Source of the DNA: DASSUW01 sp963811895
Lineage (GTDB): Bacteria; Actinomycetota; Thermoleophilia; Solirubrobacterales; Solirubrobacteraceae
Length of the DNA: 64,000 nucleotides
Reading direction: 5' to 3'
NCBI GenBank assembly: GCA_963811895.1
Contig: CAWETE010000001.1
Coordinates: 1 to 64,000 of the forward strand
Of the stretch, positions 16,846 to 25,932 are shown in pieces (position 1 is the stretch's first letter; the number at the start of each line of letters is the position of its first letter). Under the pieces are notes generated by a model. That model had not been told where the DNA came from, ran no database searches, and saw only the letters and a list, made by a program, of their open reading frames with translations. The position numbers and the translations under genes were made by a program.

Positions 16846-17570
16846 GAGCGCAGGAACACCCCGTCGAACTGGAGCATGCGGCCGCTGTCGGGATCGCCGA
16901 AGCCGGGCTCGACTCCGGCGAGCTCGAAGCCGCGCGCCGCCAGGTGGTCGACGACCTCGCGCCACGGCGAGTCGCCCTCGTAGAGGTGCGCCAGCGCCAG
17001 CTCCGCCTGCACGCCGCGCAGGTCAGCCAGCGCCTGCTCGGCGCCGCGCAGCACGTGCATCTCGAAGCCCTGGACGTCGAGCTTGAGGAATACGCGCTCG
17101 CCGCCGAGCTCGGCCCAGAGCGAGTCGAGCCGCGCAGTGGGCACCTCTTCGCTGCCCACGTAGGCGGACTCCGGCGCGCTCGCGAGATGGCGCTCGCCCA
17201 TCTCGAGCAACGAGCTCGACGTCGAGTTCCCTGCCACGTGGATCGCGGCGCTGCCGTCGGCGTCGGACAGCGCGAGCCGGCGCGCCTCCCAGCTCGGATC
17301 GCCCGCCGCCCGCCGCTCGAGCGCGGCGAACGCGTGGGACAGCGGCTCGAACGACACTATGCGGCCCTGGAAGCCCGCGCGGCGCATGCGCACCGCGTAC
17401 TGGCCCTCGTTCGCACCAACGTCGAGCAGCACGCCGATGCCCTCGCCGGCGAGCAGCCGGGCGCGCAGCAGATCCTCGGCGGCGGGCGCCGGCTCGGGGT
17501 CGTAGGGATGAAGCTCGTAACCGAGCCTGCGCAGGCCGCCCTGGATGCCGCGGTTGATCGCCGCTCTCAC
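16842..17570 (-). CDS. FkbM-family methyltransferase
   Basis: 242 aa. LLDVGANEGQYAVRMRRAGF is the FkbM motif I, VSFEPLSHAFAAL is the second strand with its conserved Glu, and FLKLDVQGFEMHVLRGAE is the hallmark LDVQGxE segment. FkbM proteins O-methylate sugars and polyketides, so a sugar O-methyltransferase is likely. GTG 17570 lies 8 nt from a TAGGAT box and is divergent from the transferase at 17612. Confidence 0.9.
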   Translation of the reverse strand: MRAAINRGIQGGLRRLGYELHPYDPEPAPAAEDLLRARLLAGEGIGVLLDVGANEGQYAVRMRRAGFQGRIVSFEPLSHAFAALERRAAGDPSWEARRLALSDADGSAAIHVAGNSTSSSLLEMGERHLASAPESAYVGSEEVPTARLDSLWAELGGERVFLKLDVQGFEMHVLRGAEQALADLRGVQAELALAHLYEGDSPWREVVDHLAARGFELAGVEPGFGDPDSGRMLQFDGVFLRS

Positions 17571-17578
17571 GCGGGCTG

Positions 17579-17601
17579 ATCCTAGAAGCCCCGCCTACCA
17601 T
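17579..17601. promoter_or_regulatory. Divergent -10 boxes
   Basis: Minus TAGGAT (17579-17584) is 8 nt before GTG 17570. Plus TACCAT (17596-17601) is 10 nt before GTG 17612. The intergenic gap is 41 nt. Confidence 0.5.
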
Positions 17602-17611
17602 CCCAGCCCGC

Positions 17612-18729
17612 GTGCGCGTGCTCGTCGTCGACATCCACTACCCGGCCTTCGCGGCGCGCCACTACCGCGCGAACCCGGGGCTCGCCGGGCGCTCGTACGA
17701 CGAGCAGCTCGCCTCGCTGACCGGCACCTGGTTCGGCACGACGGGCATCTACCCGCACCATCTGAACGGGCTCGGCCACGTGGCGCGCGAGATCGTCGTG
17801 AACTGCCTTCCGCTCCAGCTCGCGTGGGCGCGCGAGCACGGGCTGCGGCTCGGACCGCTCGCCCGGGCCGCGCGGCTGCCCGGCCCCGCCGGGCTGCTGC
17901 CGCGCGACCGCGTCCTGCACCGGATCGCACGCGCCCAGGTCGAGGCGTTCGAGCCCGACGTCGTCTACCTCCAGGACCTCTGGTTCTTCAAGGCGCCCGA
18001 GCTCGCGGCGATGCGGCGGCGCGGCATCCGCGTCGCGGCCCAGCTCGGCTCGCAGCCGCCGGGCGACGCGCGTGCCACCGAGCTCGACTTCGTGGCCACG
18101 TCGTTCCCGCACTTCGTGCCGCGGCTGCGCGAGGCCGGGCTCGACGCGGAGTACCTGCCACTCGGGTTCGACGCCCGGGTGCTCGACCACGTCGACACGG
18201 ACGGCGAGCGGCCGCATGCCGTCGTCTTCGTCGGCGGCGTCCACCGCCCGTCCGTGCACAGGGGCGGCACCGCGCTGCTCGAGCGGCTGGCCGACGAGCT
18301 CGGCATGGAGGTCTGGGGCTACGTGGACGACCGCCTGCTCGCGCGACTCGCCGCTCCTGCGCAACCACCACGGCGAGGCGTGGGGGCTCGACATGTACCG
18401 CGTGCTGGCTCGTACGAAGGTGGCGATCAACCGCCACGGCGACATCGCCGAGGGCCACGCGAACAACATGCGGCTGTTCGAGGCGACCGGGATGGGCGCA
18501 CTGCTCGCGACCGAGGCCGCCGACAACCTGCCGGACCTGTTCGAGCCGGGTCGCGAAGTGCTCGCGTACACGGATGCCGACGATCTGATCGAGACAGGTG
18601 CGCCACCACCTCGCGCACGAGGACGAGCGCCGCGCGGTGGCGGCCGCGGGCCGGCAGCGCACATTGCGCGACCACAGCTACGCCGACCGCATCGCGACGC
18701 TCGCGGGGATGCTGGAGCGCCGCCTCTGA
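17612..18729 (+). CDS. CgeB-like glycosyltransferase, interrupted by two frameshifts
   Basis: Close paralogue of the next gene. Shared landmarks: MRVLVVD start, VVNCLPLQ, a 'QDL/MxFF' strand, VATSFPHFV, HGEAWGLDMYR, NRHGDIAEGHANNMRL and FEATGMGALLATEAADN. The latter GT-B donor-site motifs resemble glycosyltransferase family 1/CgeB C-terminal domains. The frame shifts by one base near 18335-18350 (just before the HGEAWGLDMYR block) and again near 18594-18602, after which VRHHLAHEDERRAV reaches the stop at 18727-18729. If the breaks are real the gene is dead, and its intact neighbour may replace it. Confidence 0.7.
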
Positions 18730-19829
18730 TGCGCGTCCTCGTGGTCGACACCTACTACGCCGCGTTCCTCGACGAGCACTACCGGGCCCGGCCCGGCCTC
18801 GCCGATCGCCCGTACGCGGAGCAGCTCGGCTCGCTCATGGAGCGTTGCTTCGGCACGTCGGACGCGTTCTCGACGGGGCTCCGCGCGGCCGGCCACGAGG
18901 CCGCCGAGGTGGTGGCGAACTGCCTGCCGCTCCAGGCGCGCTGGGCGGCCGAGCACGGCGCCGCCCGCCCGGCCCGCGCCGCGGCGCGCCTGCCCGGCCG
19001 CTTCGGCGCGCGCGCCCGCGGAGAGCTGCTGCGCCGCATCGCGCTCGAGCAGGTGGCGGACTTCGAGGCCGACGTCGTGCTCTGCCAGGACATGTCGTTC
19101 TTCGAGCGCTCCGACCTCGACGCCCTGCGCGCGGACGGGCGCCTGGTGGTCGGCCAGATCGCCTCCCCACCGCCCGACGACGACCGCGTATGCGGCCACG
19201 ACCTCGTTCTCACGTCGTTCCCGCACTACGTGGAGCGCTTCCGTGCCCTCGGCGTGCGGAGCGAGTACCTGCGGCTCGCGTTCGATCCCGCGGTCCTCGA
19301 CCGGCTCCCGGCGCCGGACCGGCGGAGGCCGCTCACCTTCGTCGGCAGCGTCGACCCGCGCGTGCACGGCGAGGGAGCGGCGCTGCTCGAGCGCGTGGCG
19401 GGCGAGCTGCCGCTCGAGGCCTTCGGCTACGGCGCCGAGCAGCTCCCTCCGGGATCGGCGCTCGCCGCCGCACACGGCGGCGAGGCGTGGGGCCTCGACA
19501 TGTACCGGCTGCTCGCGGAGTCGCGCGTCACGCTCAACCGCCACATCGCCGCCGCCGAGGGCAACGCCAACAACATGCGCCTCTACGAGGCGACCGGCGT
19601 CGGGGCGCTCCTGGTGACTGAGGCGGCGCCGAACCTGCACGAGCTGTTCGAGCCAGGCGTCGAGATCGTCACCTACACGGGCGCCGACGACCTGCTCGAG
19701 AAGGCGCGCCACTACCTCGAGCACGAGGACGAGCGCGCCGCGATCGCCGCCGCCGGTCAGGCGCGCACGCTGCGCGAGCACACCTACGCGCTGCGCGCCC
19801 GCGAGCTCGTGCGGCTCGTCGAGGGCTAG
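18729..19829 (+). CDS. CgeB-like glycosyltransferase
   Basis: 366 aa, intact. Starts on a TGATG overlap with the preceding paralogue. N-terminal half MRVLVVDTYYAAFLDEHYR, VVANCLPLQARWAAEHG and LCQDMSFFERSDLDAL. C-terminal GT-B half has FVGSVDPRVHGEG, HGGEAWGLDMYRLLAES, NRHIAAAEGNANNMRLYEAT and ELFEPGVEIVTY, i.e. the nucleotide-sugar pocket seen in CgeB-type transferases. Tandem duplication with the gene at 17612 is evident. Donor unknown. Confidence 0.82.
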   Translation: MRVLVVDTYYAAFLDEHYRARPGLADRPYAEQLGSLMERCFGTSDAFSTGLRAAGHEAAEVVANCLPLQARWAAEHGAARPARAAARLPGRFGARARGELLRRIALEQVADFEADVVLCQDMSFFERSDLDALRADGRLVVGQIASPPPDDDRVCGHDLVLTSFPHYVERFRALGVRSEYLRLAFDPAVLDRLPAPDRRRPLTFVGSVDPRVHGEGAALLERVAGELPLEAFGYGAEQLPPGSALAAAHGGEAWGLDMYRLLAESRVTLNRHIAAAEGNANNMRLYEATGVGALLVTEAAPNLHELFEPGVEIVTYTGADDLLEKARHYLEHEDERAAIAAAGQARTLREHTYALRARELVRLVEG

Positions 19830-20768
19830 ACGCCGAAGCGCTCGCGGATCGTCACCGTGCCGCCCGCGTCGAGGTCGTGCACCGGCATGTCGCGCATCAG
19901 GCGCAGCCGCTCCGTGCGGTCCGACACGTAGGTCAGCTCGCCGGCCGGGCCGCGCGACTCGCGGAAGCGGCTCGGGCGCCACGCGTTCGCCGACCTCCAG
20001 GACCGGCAGCTTGCCGACCACGTCGTCGCGCACGTAGAACGCGTTGTTGCCCGCGCTGTTCGAGCCGACCAGCGAGAACCCCTTGGCCTTCGCGGTGCGC
20101 GTCAGCGCGGCGAGCGACGCTCCCCAGTAGAGGTTCGACGAGTGCTTCTCCCCGCGCACGAAGGACGGGTCGTACGGGACCGTGACCGCCGCCTCGGGCC
20201 CGAACGTCGCGTTGTACTCGAGGATCAGGATCCGCGGCGAGACGACATCGATCGCCTCGAGGATCCACAGGTCGTTGCCGTCGAGGTCGATCGAGAGGAT
20301 GCCGATGTCGCCCTCGATCCCCGCGCCCCCGATCAGGCGGTTGATGTTGTCGCGGTCGATGAACGCGGTCACCGCCTCGATCTCCTGGCGCCACCCGGTC
20401 GGGTGGCCCGCGAGCCAGCGCTTGTGCGCGTCCGAGCCGTCGAGCACGAGGCCGCGCCAGTTGTCGTTGACCAGCAGGAAGCGCGTGTTGGACTCCGTGT
20501 AGTCCTCGACGCCGAACTCGACGAACACGTCGTTCTCGATCGCGACCTTGGCGACGAGGTGCTGGATGATCCCGTCCTCGCCGAACTGGGAGAAGACCTG
20601 GAACTCGGCGTCGGCGAGCGGCGCGTCCGGCGGCAGCGCCCGCACCCGCGCCGCCTCGGCGCGGCCGATCTGCAGCCGCAGGCGCTCGAGCTCGAGCGGC
20701 AGCGATCCGAGCGGCTCGAGCATCCCCAGCGCCCGCCGCAGATTCTGAACCCGGTCGATCACGCCCAT
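19826..20768 (-). CDS. FkbM-like methyltransferase, frameshift-interrupted
   Basis: Restored length about 313 aa. VFSQFGEDGIIQHLV, FVEFGVEDYTESNTRFLLVN, GLVLDGSD and ILSIDLDGNDLWILEAI mark the FkbM-like domain that often occurs in polysaccharide loci. ERVAPERFRESRGPAGELTY is recovered by dropping one C near 19968-19973. The remaining C-terminus then runs to a TAG at 19826 that overlaps the stop of the convergent transferase. ATG 20768 overlaps the upstream gene by 10 nt. Confidence 0.75.
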
Positions 20769-21931
20769 GACCTCCGCACCCGCTCGAATTCGTCGATGAA
20801 GTCCAGCACGCCGCCCACGTAGCCGTCCGCCGTGGAGCGCGGCGCCCGCTCGCGCCCGGCCGCGATCAGCCGCTCGCGCTCCGCCGGCTCGCCCGCCCTG
20901 CGCACCGCGGCGGCCACCGCCGCGGCATCGAACGGCGGCACGAAGAGCGCCGCGTCGCCCATCTGCTCGCGCGCTCCGGGGACGTCGGCGGCCACCACCG
21001 GGCAGCCGAGCGCCATCGCCTCCAGCGGCGGCAGGTTCTCGGGCCCGAACAGGCTCAGGTACGTCAGCGCGTGGGCGTGCCGGTAGAGAGCGATCAGCTC
21101 CTCGGTCGGCACGAAGCCGAGGAAGTGCACACGGTCGCCGACACCCGCCTCGCGCGCGAGCCGCCGGTGGTGCTCGAGCTGGCCCTTGTCGGACCCGACC
21201 AGCACGAGCTCGAAGCCGTCGAGCAGCGCGAGCGCGTCGAACAGCGTCGCGTGGTTCTTGTGCGCCCAGAACTGCGCCGGGTAGAGCAGGTAGCGCTCGC
21301 CGATGCCGTGGCGGTCGAGGACGTCGCGCGGCGGCGCCGGCAGCGCGCCGGCCTCGAGCGCGAACTCGGGCGTCGGATGGCCGAGCAGCAGGAAGCGGTC
21401 CGGCTCGATGCGCCAGTAGCGCTCTACCTGGTCGCGCCCGGCGGAGTTCGGCACGATCACGCGAGTCGCCTTCGGGATGTACCGCGAGAAGTAGTGGTGG
21501 CGAAGCTCCCACTGGCCGCCGGCGCTCACCTCGGGGTACCAGGGCTGGCGGGCGTGCTCGACGTCGAAGATCGTGAAGACGAACGGCAGGTCGCAGTCCT
21601 CGGCGTAGTTGGTCGCGAACCAGACGAGGTCTACGCCGTGCTCCGCGAGCGAGCGCTCGAACCAGGTCTTCGGGCCGAAGCGCGGCGCGCCGAGCCGGTC
21701 CTGCGCGTCGCGCGCCCGGATGATCGTGCGCTTCTGCGCGGCGGCGAGCTTGCCCGCGGGCATCATGGTCACGCCCGGCGGTGGGCCCTCGGGCGTGGCG
21801 GTCGCGTAGTAGACGAACTCGTGCCGCGAGCCGCCCTCGGCGGCGCGCAGCGCCGCGTGGATCGACTGCGTGAAGGTGTGGACACCGCCGCCCTCCGGCG
21901 TCAGCTGGTAGTAGACGACGGCGACCTTCAC
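20759..21931 (-). CDS. GT4 glycosyltransferase
   Basis: 390 aa GT-B enzyme. N-terminus VAVVYYQLTPEGGGVHTF with the acceptor-side glycine motif. The donor domain has LLYPAQFWAHKNHATLF (common in mannosyltransferases), LVLVGSDKGQLEHH, VHFLGFVPTEELIALYRHA and the E-x7-E motif FGPENLPPLEAMALG. GTG start overlaps the upstream stop (GTGA). GT4 members here are commonly mannosyl- or rhamnosyltransferases; donor not determinable. Confidence 0.9.
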   Translation of the reverse strand: MKVAVVYYQLTPEGGGVHTFTQSIHAALRAAEGGSRHEFVYYATATPEGPPPGVTMMPAGKLAAAQKRTIIRARDAQDRLGAPRFGPKTWFERSLAEHGVDLVWFATNYAEDCDLPFVFTIFDVEHARQPWYPEVSAGGQWELRHHYFSRYIPKATRVIVPNSAGRDQVERYWRIEPDRFLLLGHPTPEFALEAGALPAPPRDVLDRHGIGERYLLYPAQFWAHKNHATLFDALALLDGFELVLVGSDKGQLEHHRRLAREAGVGDRVHFLGFVPTEELIALYRHAHALTYLSLFGPENLPPLEAMALGCPVVAADVPGAREQMGDAALFVPPFDAAAVAAAVRRAGEPAERERLIAAGRERAPRSTADGYVGGVLDFIDEFERVRRSWA

Positions 21932-22659
21932 GCGGGCTCCGCGAGCGCCATCACGTGGAAGGTGTCCGGCCCGATCCCGCCGTCGTCGTAGGCCGGCACG
22001 AAGCGATCGACGCGCAGGCCGGCGAGCTGCATCAGGGCGCGCATCTCCTCGACCGCGAAGAAGCGATTGGACTGGCGCTCGGTCTCGCGGCGGTACGAGC
22101 CGTCGGCGGCGAGCTCGAGCACGTCGTAGTCGACGTGCATGACCATCGCGACCTCGTCGAGCGTGGTCTCGGACACGCGGAGGAGCGTCCCGCCGTCCGG
22201 GAGCTCGAAGCGGCGCACCCGCACCGGGTCGGCGGCCGTCAGCAGCGCCGGCGCGTGCAGGAACTCGACCGCCACGCGGCGGCCGTGTCGCCCCATGCCC
22301 GTGAGGGCGGCGACGATCCCGTCGTTGTCCTGCGGGTAGCCGATCGAGTCGAACAGGCAGGTGACCGCGTCGAACGGCGCGCCCGGGACGTCGAGCTTCC
22401 GCATGTCCTGCTCGTGGACGGCGATCCCCGCCTCCCGCGCCCGCGCCAGCAGGTCGGGGCTGTAGTCGACGCCCGTCACGTCCCAGCCGAGCGCCGCGAG
22501 CTCGCGCGCGTGGCGTCCGCTCCCGCACGCCACGTCGAGCAGGCGGCCGGGCCGTCCGCCCAGCAGATCGTGCACGAAGCGCGCCTCGGCCGCGTACGGC
22601 TTGTCGGCATAGATCAGGTCGTAGTGGCGGGCGTGGAGCCCCTGGAACGAGTTGAGCAC
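21928..22659 (-). CDS. Class I SAM-dependent methyltransferase
   Basis: 243 aa. LLDVACGSGRHARELAALG (motif I), VTGVDYSPDLLARARE (motif II), FDAVTCLFDSIGYPQDN (motif IV) and a C-terminal beta region with YDVLELAADGSYRRETERQSNRFF. It fits Methyltransf_25-type sugar N- or O-methyltransferases such as those that dimethylate amino-sugars. Placed straight after an aminotransferase (TAGTG overlap), so N-methylation of the new amino group is a reasonable guess. GTG start. Confidence 0.86.
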   Translation of the reverse strand: MLNSFQGLHARHYDLIYADKPYAAEARFVHDLLGGRPGRLLDVACGSGRHARELAALGWDVTGVDYSPDLLARAREAGIAVHEQDMRKLDVPGAPFDAVTCLFDSIGYPQDNDGIVAALTGMGRHGRRVAVEFLHAPALLTAADPVRVRRFELPDGGTLLRVSETTLDEVAMVMHVDYDVLELAADGSYRRETERQSNRFFAVEEMRALMQLAGLRVDRFVPAYDDGGIGPDTFHVMALAEPA

Positions 22660-23770
22660 TAGGCGGGGATGAGCGTGCGGATCTGCTCGACGACCTGGCC
22701 GATCTGCTCGTCGGTCAGCGTGATCGCGCAGGGAAGGTAGAGCCCCGTCTCCCACAGGCGCTCGGCGACCGGGCAATCGACGTGGCGATAGCCCTCCTGC
22801 TCGCGCAGGAACGGCTGCATGTTCATCGGGCAGAAGAACGTCCGCGACTCGATCTCGGCCTCGCGCAGCGACGCCATCAGCTCGTCGCGCGTGAGCGGGA
22901 ACGGGTCGTCGATCGTGATCGAGTACATCCAGTACACGTTCCGCGCCCACTCCAGCTCCGCCGGCGTCTGGATGCCGGGCACGTCGGCGAGCAGCGTGTT
23001 GTAGGTCCGCGCGACGCGCCGCTTCTGCTCGACGAACTCCTCGATCCGCCGCAGCTGCACGCGCCCCAGCGCGGCCTGGTAGCCGGTCATGCGGAAGTTG
23101 AAGCCGGGGGCGAGGTGCAGGAAGCGCGGCTGCCCGAACGCGAGGTTGCGCAGGTAGCGCAGCCGCTCGGCCAGCCGGTCGTCGTTCGTCGTGATCATCC
23201 CGCCCTCGCCGGTGGTGATGATCTTGTTGGCGTAGAAGCTGAAGCAGCCCATGTCGCCGAGCGCGCCGGTCATGCGGCCGCGCACGGTCGCGCCGTGGGA
23301 CTCGGCGCAGTCCTCGATCACGACGAGGTCGTGGCGCGCTCGGCGATCTCGTTCAGCCGGTCCATGTCGACCGGGTGGCCGAACAGGTGGACGGGGATGA
23401 TCGCCTTCGTCCGCTCGGTGATCAGGTCCTCGACGAGGTCGAGGTCGAGGTTCCAGGTCTCGCCCTCCGAGTCCACCGGCACCGGCACGCAGCCGTTGTG
23501 GAAGGCGGCGAGCGCCGTGGCGACGTTGGTGCTCGCGCTCATGAGGATCTCGCTGCCCGGCTCGAGCTCGAGCGCGGCGACGGCGAGGTGCAGCGCGGTG
23601 GTGCCGCTCGTGCACGCCACGCCGTGGCGCGCTCCCACGTAGCCGGCGAACTCGCGCTCGAAGGCCGGGATCTCCTCGCCGAACGAGCCGGAGATCTCGC
23701 CGCGGCGGACCGCGGCGGCGACCGCCTCGACCTCCTCCTCGCCGATGTAGGGCTCGAAGACGGGGATCAT
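22659..23770 (-). CDS. DegT/DnrJ/EryC1/StrS sugar aminotransferase, frameshift-interrupted
   Basis: PLP aminotransferase of about 369 aa when restored. GEISGSFGEEIPAFEREFA and VACTSGTTALHLAV lie before the break. VVIEDCAESHGATV with the PLP Asp and CFSFYANKIITTGEGG with the PLP Lys lie after it. The frame moves by one base at about 23329-23342. Preceded by a FdtA-like ketoisomerase (ATGA overlap), so the pair resembles FdtA-FdtB, which makes dTDP-3-amino-3,6-dideoxyhexoses. Confidence 0.8.
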
Positions 23771-24186
23771 GAGGCGGTCTCGGCCTCGACGACGACCTTG
23801 TCCTCCTCGTCGCCCAGGAACGGGCCCTGCTTGACGGAGAGGGCCTGGAAGTCCTCGACGACCTTGATCGCGTGCACGCCGTGGATGAGCACGACGGCGT
23901 CGCCCGCGCTGACGCGCACCTCGCGCAGCAGGTGGCCGTCGTCGTCGAAGAGCTGGACGTCCACGACGCCGCGCTGCATGACGAACATCTGCTGGAGGTC
24001 CTCGATCTCCCGGCGCGTCGCCTTGTGGTAGTGCGGCTCCTCCTGGTAGCCCGCCTCGTGGGCGAGCAGGCCGAACTGGAAGGAGGACTCGGGCGGGGAG
24101 AAGAAGGTGGTCTTCTCGACCCTCGCGTCGGCCCAGATGATCTCCGCGTAACGGGTGCCTTCGTGCTCGATGACCTCGATGCTCAT
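23767..24186 (-). CDS. Cupin sugar 3,4-ketoisomerase-like (FdtA/QdtA family)
   Basis: 139 aa single-domain cupin. FQFGLLAHEAGYQEEPHYHK holds the conserved histidines of the beta-barrel; GVVDVQLFDDDGHLL and DAVVLIHGVHAIKVVEDFQAL are the later strands. WxcM/FdtA-family proteins convert dTDP-6-deoxy-4-keto to 3-keto hexoses for the following aminotransferase. ATG 24186 lies 9 nt from a TAGTGT box. Head of a five-gene minus operon (ketoisomerase, aminotransferase, methyltransferase, GT4, FkbM). Confidence 0.78.
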   Translation of the reverse strand: MSIEVIEHEGTRYAEIIWADARVEKTTFFSPPESSFQFGLLAHEAGYQEEPHYHKATRREIEDLQQMFVMQRGVVDVQLFDDDGHLLREVRVSAGDAVVLIHGVHAIKVVEDFQALSVKQGPFLGDEEDKVVVEAETAS

Positions 24187-24195
24187 CGCGCCATG

Positions 24196-24211
24196 ACACT
24201 AGCGCTAAGGT
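24196..24211. promoter_or_regulatory. Divergent -10 boxes
   Basis: Minus TAGTGT (24196-24201) is 9 nt before ATG 24186. Plus TAAGGT (24206-24211) is 8 nt before ATG 24220. Only four bases separate the boxes. Confidence 0.55.
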
Positions 24212-24219
24212 CATCGGCC

Positions 24220-25158
24220 ATGAGCTTCTGGCGAGGCAGAGCCACCGTGGTCACCGGCGGCGGCGGCTTCCTGGGCGCGCCGACGGTTCGGCTGCTGGAG
24301 TCGCTCGGGGCGGAGGTGCGCACGGTCCGCTCGGCCGACCACGACCTGCGCGACCAGCGGGCCGCTCGCGAGGCCGTCGACGGCGCCGAGGTCGTGATCC
24401 ACCTGGCCGCGCGCGTCGGCGGGATCGGCTTCAACCGGCGCAATCCCGCGCCGCTCGCCTACGACAACCTGATGATGGGCGCGAACGTGTTCGAGGCGTG
24501 CCGCGAGGCCGGCGTGTCGAAGCTCGTCGCCGCCTGCTCGGTCTGCGCTTACCCCAAGTTCACCCCGGTGCCGTTCAGCGAGGACTCGCTGTGGGACGGC
24601 TATCCGGAGGAGTCGAACGCGCCCTACGGCCTGGCCAAGAAGATGCTGCTCGTGCTGTCGGACACCTACCGCCGCCAGTACGGCTTCGACTCCTGCGCGC
24701 CGGTTCTGGCGAACCTCTACGGCCCGGGCGACAACTTCGACCTCGAGGACTCGCACGTGATCGCCGCGATGGTGCGCAAGTACGTCGAGGCGACCGAGCG
24801 CGACGAGCCGCAGGTCGTGCTCTGGGGCACCGGCGAGCCGTCGCGGGAGTTCCTCTACGTCGACGACGCCGCGCGCGCCCTGGTCCTCGCGGCCGAGCGC
24901 TACGACTCGTCGGACCCGGTCAACATCGGAACCGGCCGGGAGACCCGCATCCGCGACCTCGCCGAGACGATCGTGCGGCTCACCGGCTACACGGGCGAGA
25001 CGGTCTGGGACACCTCGCGGCCCGACGGCCAGCCGACGCGCTACCTCGACGTGAGCCGCGCGCGCGAGCGCTTCGGCTTCGAGGCCGAGATCGACCTCGA
25101 GGAAGGGCTGCGGCGCACGATCGAGAGCTTCCGCGCGTCGCTCACGCTCAGCGCGTGA
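24220..25158 (+). CDS. NAD-dependent epimerase/reductase, GDP-L-fucose synthase-like
   Basis: 312 aa extended SDR. VTGGGGFLG is the NADP loop, ACSVCAYPKFTPVPFSED replaces the usual SSCxYP, and YGLAKK gives the catalytic YxxxK. NLYGPGDNFDLEDSHVIAA is characteristic of GDP-fucose synthase (Fcl/WcaG), which epimerises and reduces GDP-4-keto-6-deoxymannose made by Gmd. A related GDP-sugar reductase is possible. ATG 24220 is 8 nt from TAAGGT. The end overlaps the convergent methyltransferase by 11 nt. Confidence 0.83.
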   Translation: MSFWRGRATVVTGGGGFLGAPTVRLLESLGAEVRTVRSADHDLRDQRAAREAVDGAEVVIHLAARVGGIGFNRRNPAPLAYDNLMMGANVFEACREAGVSKLVAACSVCAYPKFTPVPFSEDSLWDGYPEESNAPYGLAKKMLLVLSDTYRRQYGFDSCAPVLANLYGPGDNFDLEDSHVIAAMVRKYVEATERDEPQVVLWGTGEPSREFLYVDDAARALVLAAERYDSSDPVNIGTGRETRIRDLAETIVRLTGYTGETVWDTSRPDGQPTRYLDVSRARERFGFEAEIDLEEGLRRTIESFRASLTLSA

Positions 25159-25903
25159 CGAAGTAGGTGCTGTTCTTCAGCCCGGCGTTGAGGACGCCCT
25201 GGGCGCCCTGCGTGTCGATCGTCACCATCCGCCCGCCGGAGGCGTAGACGCGGCGGGCCATGTCGCCCTCGGGGACGTAGCTCATGGCGATCGGCATCAG
25301 GTGCAGGCGCCGGTACAGGAACGCGGCGCTCACGCCGACGCGGCGGAGCGCCTGGTAGAGCCGCCGCCGCCACTGCAGCCGGAAGATCGCCGGGATGTGG
25401 CTGGGCAGCGTGAAGACCGCGAGGCCGCCCGGACGCAGGATGCGGCAGAACTCGCGGACGTACGACTCGATCGCCGCCCGGTCGGGCACGTGCTGCAGCA
25501 CGATCACCGAGTAGACGAGATCGAAGCTCGCGTCGGGGAACTGGCTCAGGTCGTCGGCGCGGTTGACGACGAACGAGGCTCCTTCGACGTCCCCGTTGGC
25601 GTCGCGCGCCCCGCGGATCATCTCCTCGGAGATGTCGACGCCGACGACCTCGTCGAAGTGGGCGGCCAGCGCGCGGGTCATGCGCCCGAGGCCGCAGCCG
25701 AAGTCGAGCGCCCGCTCGCGGCCCTGCGGCAGCCCGAGCTGCTCGGCGCGGCGCATGAACGCCTCCGCCTCGGCCGTTCCCGTGGCGAAGAACTCGTCGC
25801 TGTCCCAGCGGCCGAAGCGCTTGCCCGGGCTCGTGAGGATCGCCCAGTGCGGGTCGAGCTGGGCCAGTTCGTTCCAGTCCTGGGCCTGACGATCGATCTG
25901 CAT
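25148..25903 (-). CDS. Class I SAM-dependent methyltransferase
   Basis: 251 aa from ATG 25903. ALDFGCGLGRMTRALAAHFD (motif I), VVGVDISEEMIRGARD (motif II), FDLVYSVIVLQHVPDRA (motif IV), ILRPGGLAVFTLP (motif V). Residues 170-215 (IFRLQWRRRLYQALRRVG) are basic and may form an insertion or membrane-associated helix. The start was set at 25903 rather than GTG 25915, because the TAGGGT box (25914-25919) overlaps that GTG and lies 10 nt before the ATG. Confidence 0.85.
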   Translation of the reverse strand: MQIDRQAQDWNELAQLDPHWAILTSPGKRFGRWDSDEFFATGTAEAEAFMRRAEQLGLPQGRERALDFGCGLGRMTRALAAHFDEVVGVDISEEMIRGARDANGDVEGASFVVNRADDLSQFPDASFDLVYSVIVLQHVPDRAAIESYVREFCRILRPGGLAVFTLPSHIPAIFRLQWRRRLYQALRRVGVSAAFLYRRLHLMPIAMSYVPEGDMARRVYASGGRMVTIDTQGAQGVLNAGLKNSTYFVTR

Positions 25904-25913
25904 GCGGCCGATC

Positions 25914-25923
25914 ACCCTATCCT
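25914..25923. promoter_or_regulatory. Overlapping divergent -10 boxes
   Basis: Minus TAGGGT (25914-25919) and plus TATCCT (25918-25923) share two bases. They sit 10 nt before ATG 25903 and 9 nt before GTG 25933. Transcription from one should exclude the other. Confidence 0.5.
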
Positions 25924-25932
25924 GCCGGGGCC

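Noticed and set aside
20148..20822. Plus-strand 226-codon frame over the FkbM gene
   Set aside because: Shadow of the minus-strand gene; low-complexity Val/Asp/Arg composition and no start signal.
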